A stretch of 64,000 nucleotides of DNA from Ferrovibrio xuzhouensis (GTDB lineage Bacteria; Pseudomonadota; Alphaproteobacteria; Ferrovibrionales; Ferrovibrionaceae): positions 310,001 to 374,000 of the forward strand of contig NZ_JBHRYJ010000003.1 in the NCBI RefSeq assembly GCF_042648965.1. The letters run 5' to 3'. Below, in pieces: positions 32,931 to 43,448 of this stretch. The notes beneath the pieces were generated by a model, which worked only from the letters and a program-made list of their open reading frames with translations, had not been told where the DNA came from and ran no database searches. How positions within the stretch are numbered: position 1 is the first letter of the stretch; each line of letters begins with the position of its first letter. The position numbers and the translations under genes are program-made.

Positions 32931-33353
32931 TTAGCCGACGATTTCGGTGCCGGCGAAGAAATAGGCGATTTCCACGGCGGCGGTCTCCGGGGCGTCCGAG
33001 CCGTGCACCGAGTTGGCCTCGATGCTCTCGGCGAAGTCCTTGCGGATGGTGCCCTCAGCCGCATTGGCCGGGTTGGTGGCGCCCATCACGTCGCGGTACT
33101 TGGCGATGGCGTTCTCGCCTTCCAGCACCTGCACGACCACCGGGCCGGAGATCATGAAATCAACCAGGTCCTTGAAGAAGGGCCGCGCCTTGTGCACGCC
33201 GTAAAAGCTCTCGGCCTGGGCCTGGCTCATCTGCATGCGCTTCTGGGCGACGATGCGCAGGCCGGCGGCCTCGATCTTGGCATTGATCGCGCCGGTCAGG
33301 TTGCGGCGGGTGGCATCCGGCTTGATGATCGAGAAGGTGCGTTCAATTGCCAT
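32931..33353 (-). CDS. ndk: nucleoside diphosphate kinase
   Basis: Transfers the terminal phosphate of ATP to other nucleoside diphosphates, balancing NTP and dNTP pools. The 140-residue protein has the usual length; it begins AIERTFSIIKPDATRRN and has the active-site His in SVHGSDAPETA (about residue 117). It is monocistronic, with a good promoter at 33395-33423 and a strong terminator. It is convergent with purN, and both serve nucleotide supply. Confidence 0.98.
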   Translation of the reverse strand: MAIERTFSIIKPDATRRNLTGAINAKIEAAGLRIVAQKRMQMSQAQAESFYGVHKARPFFKDLVDFMISGPVVVQVLEGENAIAKYRDVMGATNPANAAEGTIRKDFAESIEANSVHGSDAPETAAVEIAYFFAGTEIVG

Positions 33354-33394
33354 GGGGGCAGTCCTTTGGGCATTGGATAAAAATCGGTGGCGGG

Positions 33395-33423
33395 TATATA
33401 GAGGCTCCGCCGAGGACCCGCAA
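33395..33423 (-). promoter_or_regulatory. promoter of ndk
   Basis: On the minus strand, TTGCGG (33423-33418) and TATATA (33400-33395) are separated by exactly 17 bases. The expected transcript start is near 33388, giving a leader of about 35 bases. Confidence 0.6.
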
Positions 33424-33485
33424 CCGTCCCGGCCCCTGCAAACACCGGCCGCCCTCCCCTGGCCCCTGGACTTAAGTTATTAATA

Positions 33486-35417
33486 ATGTTGTCTTTTCGT
33501 GAGCTGACCTACCGGATTGCCGGTCGCGTGCTGCTGGACCATGTCTCGGCGACGATCCCGGCCGGCCACAAGGTCGGCCTGGTGGGACGCAACGGCACCG
33601 GAAAATCGACCCTGTTCAAGATCATCTGCGGCGAACTGCAGACCGAGACCGGCGGCGTCGAACTGCCCAATGACTGCAAGATTGCCAAGCTGCCGCAGGA
33701 ACCGCCGGACGGCGAGCAGAGCCCGATCGCCTATGTGCTGGCCGCCGACAGCGAACGCGAGGCGCTGCTGATCGAGGCCGAGGCACTGGAAGACGCGACC
33801 AGCATGGAAGATGCCGAGCGCATCGCTGCCGTGCACATGCGGCTGGCCGAGATCGACGCCCATACCGCGCCGGCCCGCGCCGCCGTGATCCTCGCGGGCT
33901 TAGGCTTCGACGAGGCGATGCAGAACCGGCCACTCGGCAGCTTCTCGGGCGGCTGGCGCATGCGCGTGGCGCTGGCCGGCTGTCTTTTTGCTGAACCTGA
34001 TCTTCTGTTGTTGGATGAGCCGACCAACCATCTCGACCTCGAGGCCTCGCTGTGGCTGGAGGGCTACCTCAAGACCTATCCGCGCACGTTTTTGCTGATC
34101 AGCCATGACCGGCATTTCCTCAACAGCGCCATCGAGCACATCCTGCATATCGACAACGCCAAGCTGGTGCTCTATCGCGGCAATTACGACAGCTTCGAGA
34201 CCGAGCGCCGCCTGCGCATGGAGCAGCAGACCGCTTTCGCCACCCGTCAGGCCGAACAGCGCAAGCATATGGAAGACTTCGTCGCGCGCTTCCGTGCCAG
34301 CGCGTCGAAGGCACGGCAGGCGCAGAGCCGGCTGAAGATGCTGGCCAAGATGCAGCCGATCACGGCCGCCATCGAAGACCCCAGCGTGATCTTCCGCCTG
34401 CCCGATCCGGAGGAACTGCCGCCGCCGCTGATCGTGCTGGACCATCTCACCGCCGGCTATGTGCCGGAGAAGCCGATCCTGCGCCATCTCGACCTGCGCA
34501 TCGACATGGAAGACCGCATCGCCATGCTGGGTGCCAACGGCAACGGCAAGTCGACCCTGGCCAAGATCCTCGCCGGCACGCTGAAGCCGCAGGCCGGCAA
34601 GATCCAGCGCAGCGGCAAGCTGCGCATCGGCTATTTCGCCCAGGACCAGGACGAGGTGCTGGACGAGACCCGCACGCCGGTCGAGCATCTCGCCGACCTG
34701 ATGCCGAAATGGACCATCGAGCAGCTGCGCACCCGGCTCGGCAGTTTCGGCCTGACCCGCGAGAAGGCGCAGACCGCCGCCGGCAAGCTGTCGGGCGGCG
34801 AGCGTGCCCGCCTGCTGTTTGCCATGGTCACCTACCATGCGCCGCATCTGCTGATCCTCGACGAGCCGACCAACCACCTCGATATGGACACCCGCGATGC
34901 GCTGGTGCAGGCGGTGAACGAGTTCAAGGGCGCCGTCATCCTGGTCAGCCATGACCGCCACATGGCCGAGGCCTGCGCCGACCGCTTCTGGCTGGTCGGC
35001 GACGGCACGGTGCAGGATTTCGACGGCGACCTCGATGATTACGCGAAGCTGCTGGCCGACCGCCGCCGCGCCGCCACCACCGTGAAGCTGAAGGGTGGCG
35101 GCAAGAGCAGCGGCGATGCCGGCTCCGCTGCCGACCGCAAGGCGGATCGCAAGGCCGCCGCCGCCGCGCGGCAGGCGCTCGCGCCGCTGCGCATCGCGGT
35201 GCAGAACGCCGAAAAGGCGATGGCGAAGGTGAATGCCGAGATGGCGAAGCTCGATGCGAAACTCGCCGATCCGAAGACCTATGAGACGCTGTCGCCGGCC
35301 GCGCAGGCCGAACTGCAGAAGCAGCATGGCGAGATGGCAAAACAGGTTGCCGCCGCCGAGGAAGCCTGGCTCGATGCCCAGGCGAAACTGGAACAGGCGC
35401 AGGCCGAAGCGGCGTAG
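33486..35417 (+). CDS. ABC-F family ATPase, ribosome-associated type
   Basis: A 643-residue soluble protein with two ABC ATPase domains and no membrane part, as in ABC-F translation factors (Uup, EttA, YheS). Domain 1 has Walker A GRNGTGKSTL, signature GSFSGGWRMRVAL and LLLDEPTNHLDLEA; domain 2 has GANGNGKSTL, KLSGGERARLLF and LILDEPTNHLDMDT. The linker between them (about residues 240-300) is charged and helical, and the C-terminal ~110 residues form a Lys/Ala-rich coiled coil. The domain order and C-terminal extension look most like Uup/YheS. The start is preceded by TTAAGTTATTAATA and has no ribosome-binding site, so it may be leaderless. Confidence 0.92.
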   Translation: MLSFRELTYRIAGRVLLDHVSATIPAGHKVGLVGRNGTGKSTLFKIICGELQTETGGVELPNDCKIAKLPQEPPDGEQSPIAYVLAADSEREALLIEAEALEDATSMEDAERIAAVHMRLAEIDAHTAPARAAVILAGLGFDEAMQNRPLGSFSGGWRMRVALAGCLFAEPDLLLLDEPTNHLDLEASLWLEGYLKTYPRTFLLISHDRHFLNSAIEHILHIDNAKLVLYRGNYDSFETERRLRMEQQTAFATRQAEQRKHMEDFVARFRASASKARQAQSRLKMLAKMQPITAAIEDPSVIFRLPDPEELPPPLIVLDHLTAGYVPEKPILRHLDLRIDMEDRIAMLGANGNGKSTLAKILAGTLKPQAGKIQRSGKLRIGYFAQDQDEVLDETRTPVEHLADLMPKWTIEQLRTRLGSFGLTREKAQTAAGKLSGGERARLLFAMVTYHAPHLLILDEPTNHLDMDTRDALVQAVNEFKGAVILVSHDRHMAEACADRFWLVGDGTVQDFDGDLDDYAKLLADRRRAATTVKLKGGGKSSGDAGSAADRKADRKAAAAARQALAPLRIAVQNAEKAMAKVNAEMAKLDAKLADPKTYETLSPAAQAELQKQHGEMAKQVAAAEEAWLDAQAKLEQAQAEAA

Positions 35418-35429
35418 ATTTTACACTGC

Positions 35430-35502
35430 GTCAGCCCCGGCCCCGACCCGGGGATCTCTCGCCATCCTGCCTGAGATGGCCGGGTCAAGCCCGGCCAAGA
35501 CG
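35430..35502. repeat. dispersed palindromic element, diverged copy
   Basis: It contains CCCCGG-ccccga-CCGGGG, a CCATC...GAGATGG pairing and GGCCGGG-tcaag-CCCGGCC. It has the same three-hairpin plan as the copies at 32800 and 36005 but a different sequence. It lies between the convergent ABC-F and holC genes and may work as a terminator for either. Confidence 0.5.
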
Positions 35503-35519
35503 GGATTGGTATCGAGGGA

Positions 35520-35978
35520 TTACCCTTCCGCCTTCTTGACCCAGCCGCCGGTTTCTTCCGACTGCTGCCAGTAGGTCAGGCTATGGCCGGCGTCTTTTGC
35601 CCGCTTCCAGCGCGCGCGGGCGGCCGAGACCGCCTCTTCGTCATTGCCGTCGAACAGGTCGCAGACCCGCGTATAGGCCGAGACATCGGCCGCATCTGCG
35701 CCATCGACCAGGAACAGCAGTTCGGCGTTGTTCGGCCGCTCGTCGTCGGTGGTCAGGTAGATCGGCTGGCGGTCGCTGAAGCCGTCGGCCTTGAGGCCAT
35801 GCGGCAGGAAGCTCGCCCGCCCCCAGGTCCACAGCTCGCCGTTCAGAGCCGCGATGCGTTCTTCCGAGCCGCCTTTCACGACGGCACGCCATCCCCGTTG
35901 CAGGGTCTTGTCGAGCAGTTCCGGCAGCACCTGTTCAAGGCGCCGCAGGGTCAGGTGGTAGAACAGCATTTCAGCCAC
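35520..35978 (-). CDS. holC: DNA polymerase III chi subunit
   Basis: Clamp-loader accessory subunit that links the replicase to single-strand-binding protein. The 152-residue protein shows LFYHLTLRRLEQVLPELLDK at the N-terminus, then GWRAVV, LWTWGRASFLPHG, PIYLTTDDERPNNAELLFLV and the final W(K/Q) region, all matching HolC. The start is GTG at 35978 (VAEMLFYHL); an ATG three codons later is possible. It lies downstream of pepA, the conserved pepA-holC order, with a palindromic element in the 119-bp gap. Confidence 0.94.
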   Translation of the reverse strand: MAEMLFYHLTLRRLEQVLPELLDKTLQRGWRAVVKGGSEERIAALNGELWTWGRASFLPHGLKADGFSDRQPIYLTTDDERPNNAELLFLVDGADAADVSAYTRVCDLFDGNDEEAVSAARARWKRAKDAGHSLTYWQQSEETGGWVKKAEG

Positions 35979-36004
35979 GGGACACCCGCAACCATCCCCT
36001 CCTC

Positions 36005-36081
36005 GTCACCCTCGGGCTTGATCCGAGGGTCCCATTCAATGGGATGCCCGGCCAAGAAGAGATCCTGGGTCCGGGCATGAC
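36005..36081. repeat. dispersed palindromic element, copy 2
   Basis: It matches copy 1 (32800-32865) almost base for base through CCCTCGGGCTTGA.CCGAGGG, TCCCATT...AATGGGA and GATGCCCGG, then has an 11- to 12-base insertion before GGTCCGGGCATGAC. It lies between pepA and holC. Confidence 0.8.
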
Positions 36082-36097
36082 AAAAAAGGGCATTGCC

Positions 36098-37597
<1,500 letters not shown>

Positions 37598-37757
37598 GGC
37601 TGGCGATCCGCTGTTTTTCGGTCCGGTTCCTGCCCGCACTATAGCGGCCGGCAGGCGCGCCGATCAATCCGCCGGGATGCCGCGAATCGCCGAATCTGCT
37701 TTTCTTACCAAGCCCTTCTTTTCAGAGCATGGCGGTGGCGGCAAGGCCCGGAATAGG

Positions 37758-37763
37758 TATACT
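37758..37763 (+). promoter_or_regulatory. -10 element (TATACT) close to the lptF start
   Basis: TATACT lies eight bases before the ATG of lptF at 37771, with GCCGGCC between them and no ribosome-binding site. If used, it would start transcription at or next to the start codon. No good -35 is seen. Confidence 0.35.
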
Positions 37764-37770
37764 GCCGGCC

Positions 37771-38877
37771 ATGCGCGGGGTTACCAGCTACATCGTGCGG
37801 CAGATCGCCTGGCCGCTGGCTTTCGCCACTCTTACGCTGACCGGCGTGATCTGGCTGACCCAGTCCTTGCGCTTCATCGACCGCATCGTGAACAACAACC
37901 TCTCGCTCGGCAGTTTTTTCTATCTGACCATCCTGGTCCTGCCCAGCATCACGGCCATCATCCTGCCGGTCGCCACCTTCTGCGCGACGCTCTATGCCTT
38001 CCACAGACTGGCAACCGATTCCGAGCTGATCGTGCTGTCGGCTTCGGGCTTCAGTCGCTTCGCGCTGGCCCGCCCGGCGCTCTATATCGGCACCCTCGTC
38101 ATGGTGGCGATGTATACTACCCTGCTGTATCTGCTGCCGATCGCCACCACCACGTTGCGCAACACGCAATACGAGTTCCGCAACGATCTGGCCGGCATGG
38201 CGTTGCTGGAAGGCGTGTTCAATACGCCGACCGACAACCTCACGGTCTACATCCGCGAGCGCGAGCCGAACGGCGACATGCTGGGCGTGCTGGTCCACGA
38301 CAACCGCAACCCGGCCAATCCGGTCACCATGATGGCGGAGAAGGCAACGCTGATCCGTACGCCGGATGGCCCCCGCCTCTACATGGTGAACGGCAACCGG
38401 CAGCAGATCGATCCGCAACGGCGCACCCTGTCGCTGCTGTATTTCGACAATTACAGCCTCGATCTTGCTTCCTACGCGAAAAAGGAAGGCCAGGCCTGGC
38501 GGGAGCCTTCGGAGCGCTTCATCAATGACCTGCTCTATCCGGACCTGAACGACCCGTCGGATGTCGCCAATTACAACAAGCTGGTGGTCGAGGGACACCG
38601 CCGCATCGTGTCGCCCCTGTATGTGCCGGCGCTGATCCTGATTGCCGTCGCCAGCGTGATCGGCGGTGAATATAACCGCCGCGGGCACGGCCGCCGCCTG
38701 GTCACCGGCGCCGCTGCCGCCATCACCCTGCAGATCCTGAGCCTGATCGTCGCCCATCTCGCGACCAAGTCGATCACCTTGCTGCCCCTGCTGTATATCA
38801 CGCCCCTCACCTTCATGGCCGGAGCCCTGCTTCTGCTGCGCGAACCCGTCCGGCGACGGGTGATCGGACGGGCCTGA
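37771..38877 (+). CDS. lptF: LPS export permease LptF
   Basis: One of two membrane subunits of the LptB2FG transporter that extracts lipopolysaccharide from the inner membrane. The 368-residue protein has six membrane segments, three at each end (the first being LAFATLTLTGVIWLTQSL), with a periplasmic beta-jellyroll domain between about residues 135 and 260. The start at 37771 (MRGVTSYIVRQIAWP) matches the family. lptF and lptG overlap by one base (TGATG). The order lptF-lptG-lptD-surA-pdxA-rsmA downstream of divergent pepA is well conserved in alphaproteobacteria. Confidence 0.94.
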   Translation: MRGVTSYIVRQIAWPLAFATLTLTGVIWLTQSLRFIDRIVNNNLSLGSFFYLTILVLPSITAIILPVATFCATLYAFHRLATDSELIVLSASGFSRFALARPALYIGTLVMVAMYTTLLYLLPIATTTLRNTQYEFRNDLAGMALLEGVFNTPTDNLTVYIREREPNGDMLGVLVHDNRNPANPVTMMAEKATLIRTPDGPRLYMVNGNRQQIDPQRRTLSLLYFDNYSLDLASYAKKEGQAWREPSERFINDLLYPDLNDPSDVANYNKLVVEGHRRIVSPLYVPALILIAVASVIGGEYNRRGHGRRLVTGAAAAITLQILSLIVAHLATKSITLLPLLYITPLTFMAGALLLLREPVRRRVIGRA

Positions 38878-39971
38878 TGCGGCAGTCGACAACCCTGGCC
38901 CTGTATCTCGGCCGGCATTACCTGATGGCCATCCTGTCGGTTTTCATCGTGCTGACCGTCCTGGCCTACAGCTTCGACACCGTGGAACTGCTGCGCCGCG
39001 CCACCGGCAAGCCCGATGCGACCCTCGATCTGGTCATGCAGATGTCGCTGCTCAAGCTGCCGTCGCTGACCATCAAGCTGTTTCCGTTTGCCACATTGTT
39101 CGGCAGCATGCTGGCACTCAGCCGACTGACCCGCACCCAGGAACTGACGGTCGCGCGTGCATCGGGCGTGTCGGTCTGGCAGTTCCTGTTCCCCGGCCTT
39201 GCCATCGCCTTCATGCTGGGGGCCTTTGCCATCACGGTCTACAATCCGGTCTCGGCTGCTCTGCTGGCCCGCTACGAGAACATCGAGGCGCGAGTCCTGC
39301 GGGGCAGCAGCAGCATCCTTGCCGTGTCGTCCGGCGGCCTCTGGCTGCGCGATACCGATGCCAACGGCCAGATCGTCGTGCATGCGCTGCGCAGTGCCAA
39401 ACAGGGCGTGCAGCTCTATGACGCCATCCTGTTTTACTACAACAGCAACGACCAGTTCATCAAACGTATCGATGCGTCTTCCGCCTATCTCGAACATGGC
39501 TACTGGATGCTGCAGAAAGCCGTGGTCAGCTATCCCGACCGACCGGCCGAATGGCACGACACGCTGCGCGTCACTACCACCCTGACGTCCGATCGCATCC
39601 AGGAAAGCTTTGCCTCACCGGACACCATTTCCTTCTGGCAGCTTCCGTCCTTCATCGACACGCTTGAAGCCGCCGGCTTCTCCGCGGTGCGCCACCGGCT
39701 GCATTTCTACAGCTTGCTGGCCCTGCCAGTTCTGCTCTGCGCCATGTTGCTGGTTGCGGCCAGCTTCAGCCTGCGTCTGGCCCGCGGCGGCGGCATCGGA
39801 TTTATGCTGGCGGGTGGCGTCGCGGTCGGGTTCCTCTTCTATTTCAGCGTCGAGCTGATGCAACCTTTCGGTCTTAACGGTGCCCTGCCGGTACCGCTGG
39901 CCGCATGGGCACCCACTGCTGTTTTCGTGATGCTCGGTATTTCCCGGTTGTTCCATCTGGAGGACGGATGA
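38877..39971 (+). CDS. lptG: LPS export permease LptG
   Basis: The second membrane subunit of LptB2FG, 364 residues, again with three membrane segments on each side of a periplasmic domain. It begins TLALYLGRHYLMAILSVFIV and contains the coupling-helix region LSRLTRTQELTVARASGVSVWQ. Its ATG overlaps the lptF stop by one base and its own stop overlaps the lptD start by four, so translation of the three is probably coupled. The ATPase LptB is not in this window. Confidence 0.95.
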   Translation: MRQSTTLALYLGRHYLMAILSVFIVLTVLAYSFDTVELLRRATGKPDATLDLVMQMSLLKLPSLTIKLFPFATLFGSMLALSRLTRTQELTVARASGVSVWQFLFPGLAIAFMLGAFAITVYNPVSAALLARYENIEARVLRGSSSILAVSSGGLWLRDTDANGQIVVHALRSAKQGVQLYDAILFYYNSNDQFIKRIDASSAYLEHGYWMLQKAVVSYPDRPAEWHDTLRVTTTLTSDRIQESFASPDTISFWQLPSFIDTLEAAGFSAVRHRLHFYSLLALPVLLCAMLLVAASFSLRLARGGGIGFMLAGGVAVGFLFYFSVELMQPFGLNGALPVPLAAWAPTAVFVMLGISRLFHLEDG

Positions 39972-42166
39972 ACGGCTTCCGCCTCCCTGCCCTGCCTCTT
40001 GCTGTGCTTGCAGTCTGGTTGGCGACAGCCCTGCCGGCGCCGGCTGCGGCCCAGCAGGGCAGCAAAAGCCCGGTGCTCGTCACTGCAGACACACTGAAAT
40101 ATGACCAGTCGCTCGGCCTTGTCTCCGCCGAGGGCAAGGTGGAACTGTCACAGGATACCCGCACGCTGCTTGCCGATATGGTCACATACAGCGAACGGGA
40201 CGACAAAGTGACGGCCAGTGGAAATGTCTCACTGATGGAGGCCGACGGGTCGGTGCTGTTCGCCGACTACATGGAACTGACAGGCGGCATGCGCGACGGC
40301 TTCATCCGCGACGCCGCGATGCTGCTTTCCGACAATTCCCGCGGCGCAGCGGCTTATGCGGAACGCCACAACGGCAACACCACGGTGTTGCGCAAGGCGA
40401 TCTATACCACCTGCTCCCTCTGCGCATCGGATCCGTCCCGCCCGCCGCTCTGGGCGTTGAAAGGCGAACAGGTCGTTCATGACCAGGCGGCCCAGGAAAT
40501 CCGCTATCGCGACGCCACCTTCGAACTGTTCGGCGTGCCGATCCTGTACACGCCGTATTTCAGCCATCCGGATCCGACCGTGAACCGCCGCAGCGGCTTC
40601 CTGGCACCGAGTTATCTGTCCGACACTTTTTTCGGACAGGTCGTCAAGGTCCCCTACTATTACGTCATTGATGATGAAAGCGACCTCACCCTCGTCCCGC
40701 AATATACCACCAAGCAGGACGGTCAGCTCTATGGTGAGTATCGCCAGCGCACCAGTTCTGGCGAAATACAGGTGGACGGCAGCTTCACCAGCCCCGTCGA
40801 TAAGGTGAACGGTGACGGAAACATCGAATCCGGCGACCGGTACCGCGGCCACATCCGTGCCAACGCAGCTTTCCGCGCCAATGACGACGTCACGCTGGGC
40901 GCAAACATCTTCCGCGCGAGCGACAAGACTTACCTCAGCCGCTACAGCATTCCCGACCGCCCGTCGGCCAATGTGCTGACCAGCCGCCTCTATGGTGAGG
41001 CGATCAACGATCGCAACTATTTCGGGGCGAATGCGTTCGCCTTCCAGAACCTGCGCACCAGCACCACCAATGGCCTGACTCCGGTGACCGACAGCGCCGA
41101 ACCGGTCGTGGCTCCACTGTTCGATTATTCGCTGTCGACCGATCCGGGCGACCATGGCGGCCGCTGGACCTTCGATGCCAACATGGCTTCGCTGTACCGG
41201 GCGACCGGTTCAGACTACCGCCGCCTCTCCGCGACGGCGACGTGGAGCCAGCCGTATTACGCCCCCAGTGGCGAAGTCTATACCGCCACGGCCATGCTGA
41301 AGACGGACGGCTACTGGCTGAACGATGCCGACCAGGCCCTTGGCGCTGCGATGAACTCCGGGCAGGAAAATTTTACCGGCAGGGCGATCCCCCTGGTGGC
41401 ACTGGATTGGCGCTACCCGCTGGTCCGGGACGACGGCAACTACCGGGAACTTGTCGAACCGATCGTGATGGCCGTCGTTACCCCCTATGGCGGCAACCCC
41501 AAGAGCATCCCGAATGAGGATTCGCTCAGCTTCGAATTCGACGAAACCAATCTCTTCAGCCTGAACCGCTTCCCCGGTTACGATCGCTGGGATGGCGGCC
41601 CGAAGCTGAACTATGGTCTGCGCAGCGCCATCTATGGTCCAACCGGCGGCTATTCGGAACTGCTGGTCGGCCAGTCGCTGCGGGCCAAAAGCGACGATAC
41701 CTTTGCCGCCGGCAGCGGCCTCAGCGACCAGTGGTCCGACTATGTTGCCCGGCTGACCGTCTCGCCCGGCCGTTATTTCTCCCTTGTGGACCGCGTCCGC
41801 GTATCCCAGAACGAAGACCTGACCGTGCAGCGCCATGAAGCGACGGCGACGCTCGGCTCGAGTCTGACCTATCTGTCGGTGACTTACGGAGAACTTGGCG
41901 CCAACGACTTCGTCAACGATACCGGCGACCGCGAGGCCGTGGCGGGGACGCTCCGTACCCAGTGGACAAAATACTGGAGTACCGAATTCCGCCATACCCG
42001 GGATCTGGGTGCCGATGGCGGTTCGCTGCTCAATTTCGCCGCCTTGCGATATACTGACGAATGCTTTGATATCATGCTGGTGGCGCAGCGGACCTTCACT
42101 CTCAATGAGGACATAAAGCCATCGACAACGATCGGCGTTCGATTCCGGATAGCAACATTCAACTGA
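39968..42166 (+). CDS. lptD: LPS-assembly outer-membrane protein LptD
   Basis: The outer-membrane beta-barrel that inserts LPS into the outer leaflet. The 732-residue precursor has a signal peptide (hydrophobic LPLAVLAVWLATALPAPAAA, cleavage after AAA), an N-terminal OstA/jellyroll domain (VTADTLKYDQSLGLVSAEGK, a LptA-like fold) and a long beta-barrel from about residue 220 to the C-terminus. The final residue pattern RFRIATFN is typical of a last barrel strand. The cysteine pair around CSLCA (about residue 155) may form the required disulfide. It starts at the ATG overlapping the lptG stop. surA follows after 7 bp. Confidence 0.95.
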   Translation: MNGFRLPALPLAVLAVWLATALPAPAAAQQGSKSPVLVTADTLKYDQSLGLVSAEGKVELSQDTRTLLADMVTYSERDDKVTASGNVSLMEADGSVLFADYMELTGGMRDGFIRDAAMLLSDNSRGAAAYAERHNGNTTVLRKAIYTTCSLCASDPSRPPLWALKGEQVVHDQAAQEIRYRDATFELFGVPILYTPYFSHPDPTVNRRSGFLAPSYLSDTFFGQVVKVPYYYVIDDESDLTLVPQYTTKQDGQLYGEYRQRTSSGEIQVDGSFTSPVDKVNGDGNIESGDRYRGHIRANAAFRANDDVTLGANIFRASDKTYLSRYSIPDRPSANVLTSRLYGEAINDRNYFGANAFAFQNLRTSTTNGLTPVTDSAEPVVAPLFDYSLSTDPGDHGGRWTFDANMASLYRATGSDYRRLSATATWSQPYYAPSGEVYTATAMLKTDGYWLNDADQALGAAMNSGQENFTGRAIPLVALDWRYPLVRDDGNYRELVEPIVMAVVTPYGGNPKSIPNEDSLSFEFDETNLFSLNRFPGYDRWDGGPKLNYGLRSAIYGPTGGYSELLVGQSLRAKSDDTFAAGSGLSDQWSDYVARLTVSPGRYFSLVDRVRVSQNEDLTVQRHEATATLGSSLTYLSVTYGELGANDFVNDTGDREAVAGTLRTQWTKYWSTEFRHTRDLGADGGSLLNFAALRYTDECFDIMLVAQRTFTLNEDIKPSTTIGVRFRIATFN

Positions 42167-42173
42167 GCCAGCC

Positions 42174-43448
42174 ATGCAGCGCCTGACCATTATCCTCTTC
42201 GTTCTTTTCGGCCTGGCCGCCAGCCTACTGCCAGTGGTGTCGACTGCGCAGCAGCAGCAACCGCAGGACCTGCAGCGCATCGTGGCGCTGGTCAATGACG
42301 AAGTCATATCGGTGCGTGACCTGATAGAGCGCACGCGCGTCATTATGGTCACCGGCAATCTGCCCGATACACCCGAAGTCCGCCGCGCCGTTCGCGATCA
42401 GGCCATGCGGTCCATGATCGATGAACGCCTGGAGATGCAGGAAGCGAAGAAGCGCGGCATCAGCGTGCCTCAGGCCGACGTCGATTCCGCCGTTGCCCGC
42501 CTGGAGGAGCAAAACCATATACCTGCCGGCCGTTTCGAGGATTTCACCGCCCGCGCCGGCATCGACGCCTCGGCCATTATTGACCAGATCCGGACCGAAC
42601 TGACCTGGGTTCGTATGGTCCGGTCACGGCTGAGCGCGACCACGGTGGTGACCGACGAAGAGATCGATGAGGCCATTGCCAAGCTCAAGGCCTCGGTTGG
42701 ACAGACCGAAGACCTGCTGTCGGAAATCCTCATCCCGGTCGATTCGCCCGATCAGGAAGAACCCCAGCGGCAGACCGCGTTGAAGATCATCGAACAGTTG
42801 CACAAAGGCGCGAGCTTCCCGGCCCTGGCGCGGCAGTTCAGCCGCGGCACGACGGCCGCCGCCGGTGGTGACATGGGCTGGGTCACGCGCGGCATCCTGC
42901 CGGAAGAAGTCGAAACCGTCGTCTCGAAGATGCAGAAGGGTGAGCTTTCGCCGCCGATCCGGACGATCGGCGGCTACCAGATCATCCTGCTGCGCGAGCG
43001 TCGGCGTATCGCCCTGCCGGGTGTCGAGGATACCAAGGTCACACTGAAGCAGATCCTGCTGCCGCTGGCGGCGAATGCCAGTCCGTCCGACATCCAGACG
43101 ACGGTGGGACTTGCCAATACCGTCCGCACCGGCATCCGCAGCTGCGACGATGTCGAGCCGCTCGCCGCGCAGCTCAAGGCGCCGGGCTCCGGCAGCCTCG
43201 GGACCCTGCGGCTCGGCGATCTGCCGGAGAATTTCCAGCAGGCGATCAGTCCGCTGAAGGTGAATGAAACCTCGCAACCCGTGGTCGCCGCCCGCGCCGT
43301 CCACCTGTTCACCCTGTGCGGCAAGACCGAGCCCAATGCCTTTGATCGCAACCAGATCAGGCAACGGCTGATGGTCCGCAAGGCCGAGCAGCTGTCGCAG
43401 CGGTATCTGCAGGACCTGCGCCGCGATGCCACCATCGAATTCCGCTGA
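42174..43448 (+). CDS. surA: periplasmic chaperone and peptidyl-prolyl isomerase SurA
   Basis: A 424-residue periplasmic chaperone for outer-membrane proteins such as LptD. It has a signal peptide (LTIILFVLFGLAASLLPVV), an N-terminal chaperone domain with IVALVNDEVISVRDLIERTR, one clear parvulin domain (about residues 180-285) including FSRGTTAAAGGDMGWVTRG and IRTIGGYQIILL, and a C-terminal helix region. The second parvulin-like region is degenerate. The gene overlaps pdxA by 23 bp. Confidence 0.93.
   Translation: MQRLTIILFVLFGLAASLLPVVSTAQQQQPQDLQRIVALVNDEVISVRDLIERTRVIMVTGNLPDTPEVRRAVRDQAMRSMIDERLEMQEAKKRGISVPQADVDSAVARLEEQNHIPAGRFEDFTARAGIDASAIIDQIRTELTWVRMVRSRLSATTVVTDEEIDEAIAKLKASVGQTEDLLSEILIPVDSPDQEEPQRQTALKIIEQLHKGASFPALARQFSRGTTAAAGGDMGWVTRGILPEEVETVVSKMQKGELSPPIRTIGGYQIILLRERRRIALPGVEDTKVTLKQILLPLAANASPSDIQTTVGLANTVRTGIRSCDDVEPLAAQLKAPGSGSLGTLRLGDLPENFQQAISPLKVNETSQPVVAARAVHLFTLCGKTEPNAFDRNQIRQRLMVRKAEQLSQRYLQDLRRDATIEFR

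Noticed and set aside
43426..43448. Possible frameshift joining surA and pdxA
   Set aside because: Both proteins are full length with normal ends, so the 23-bp overlap is an ordinary compact junction.
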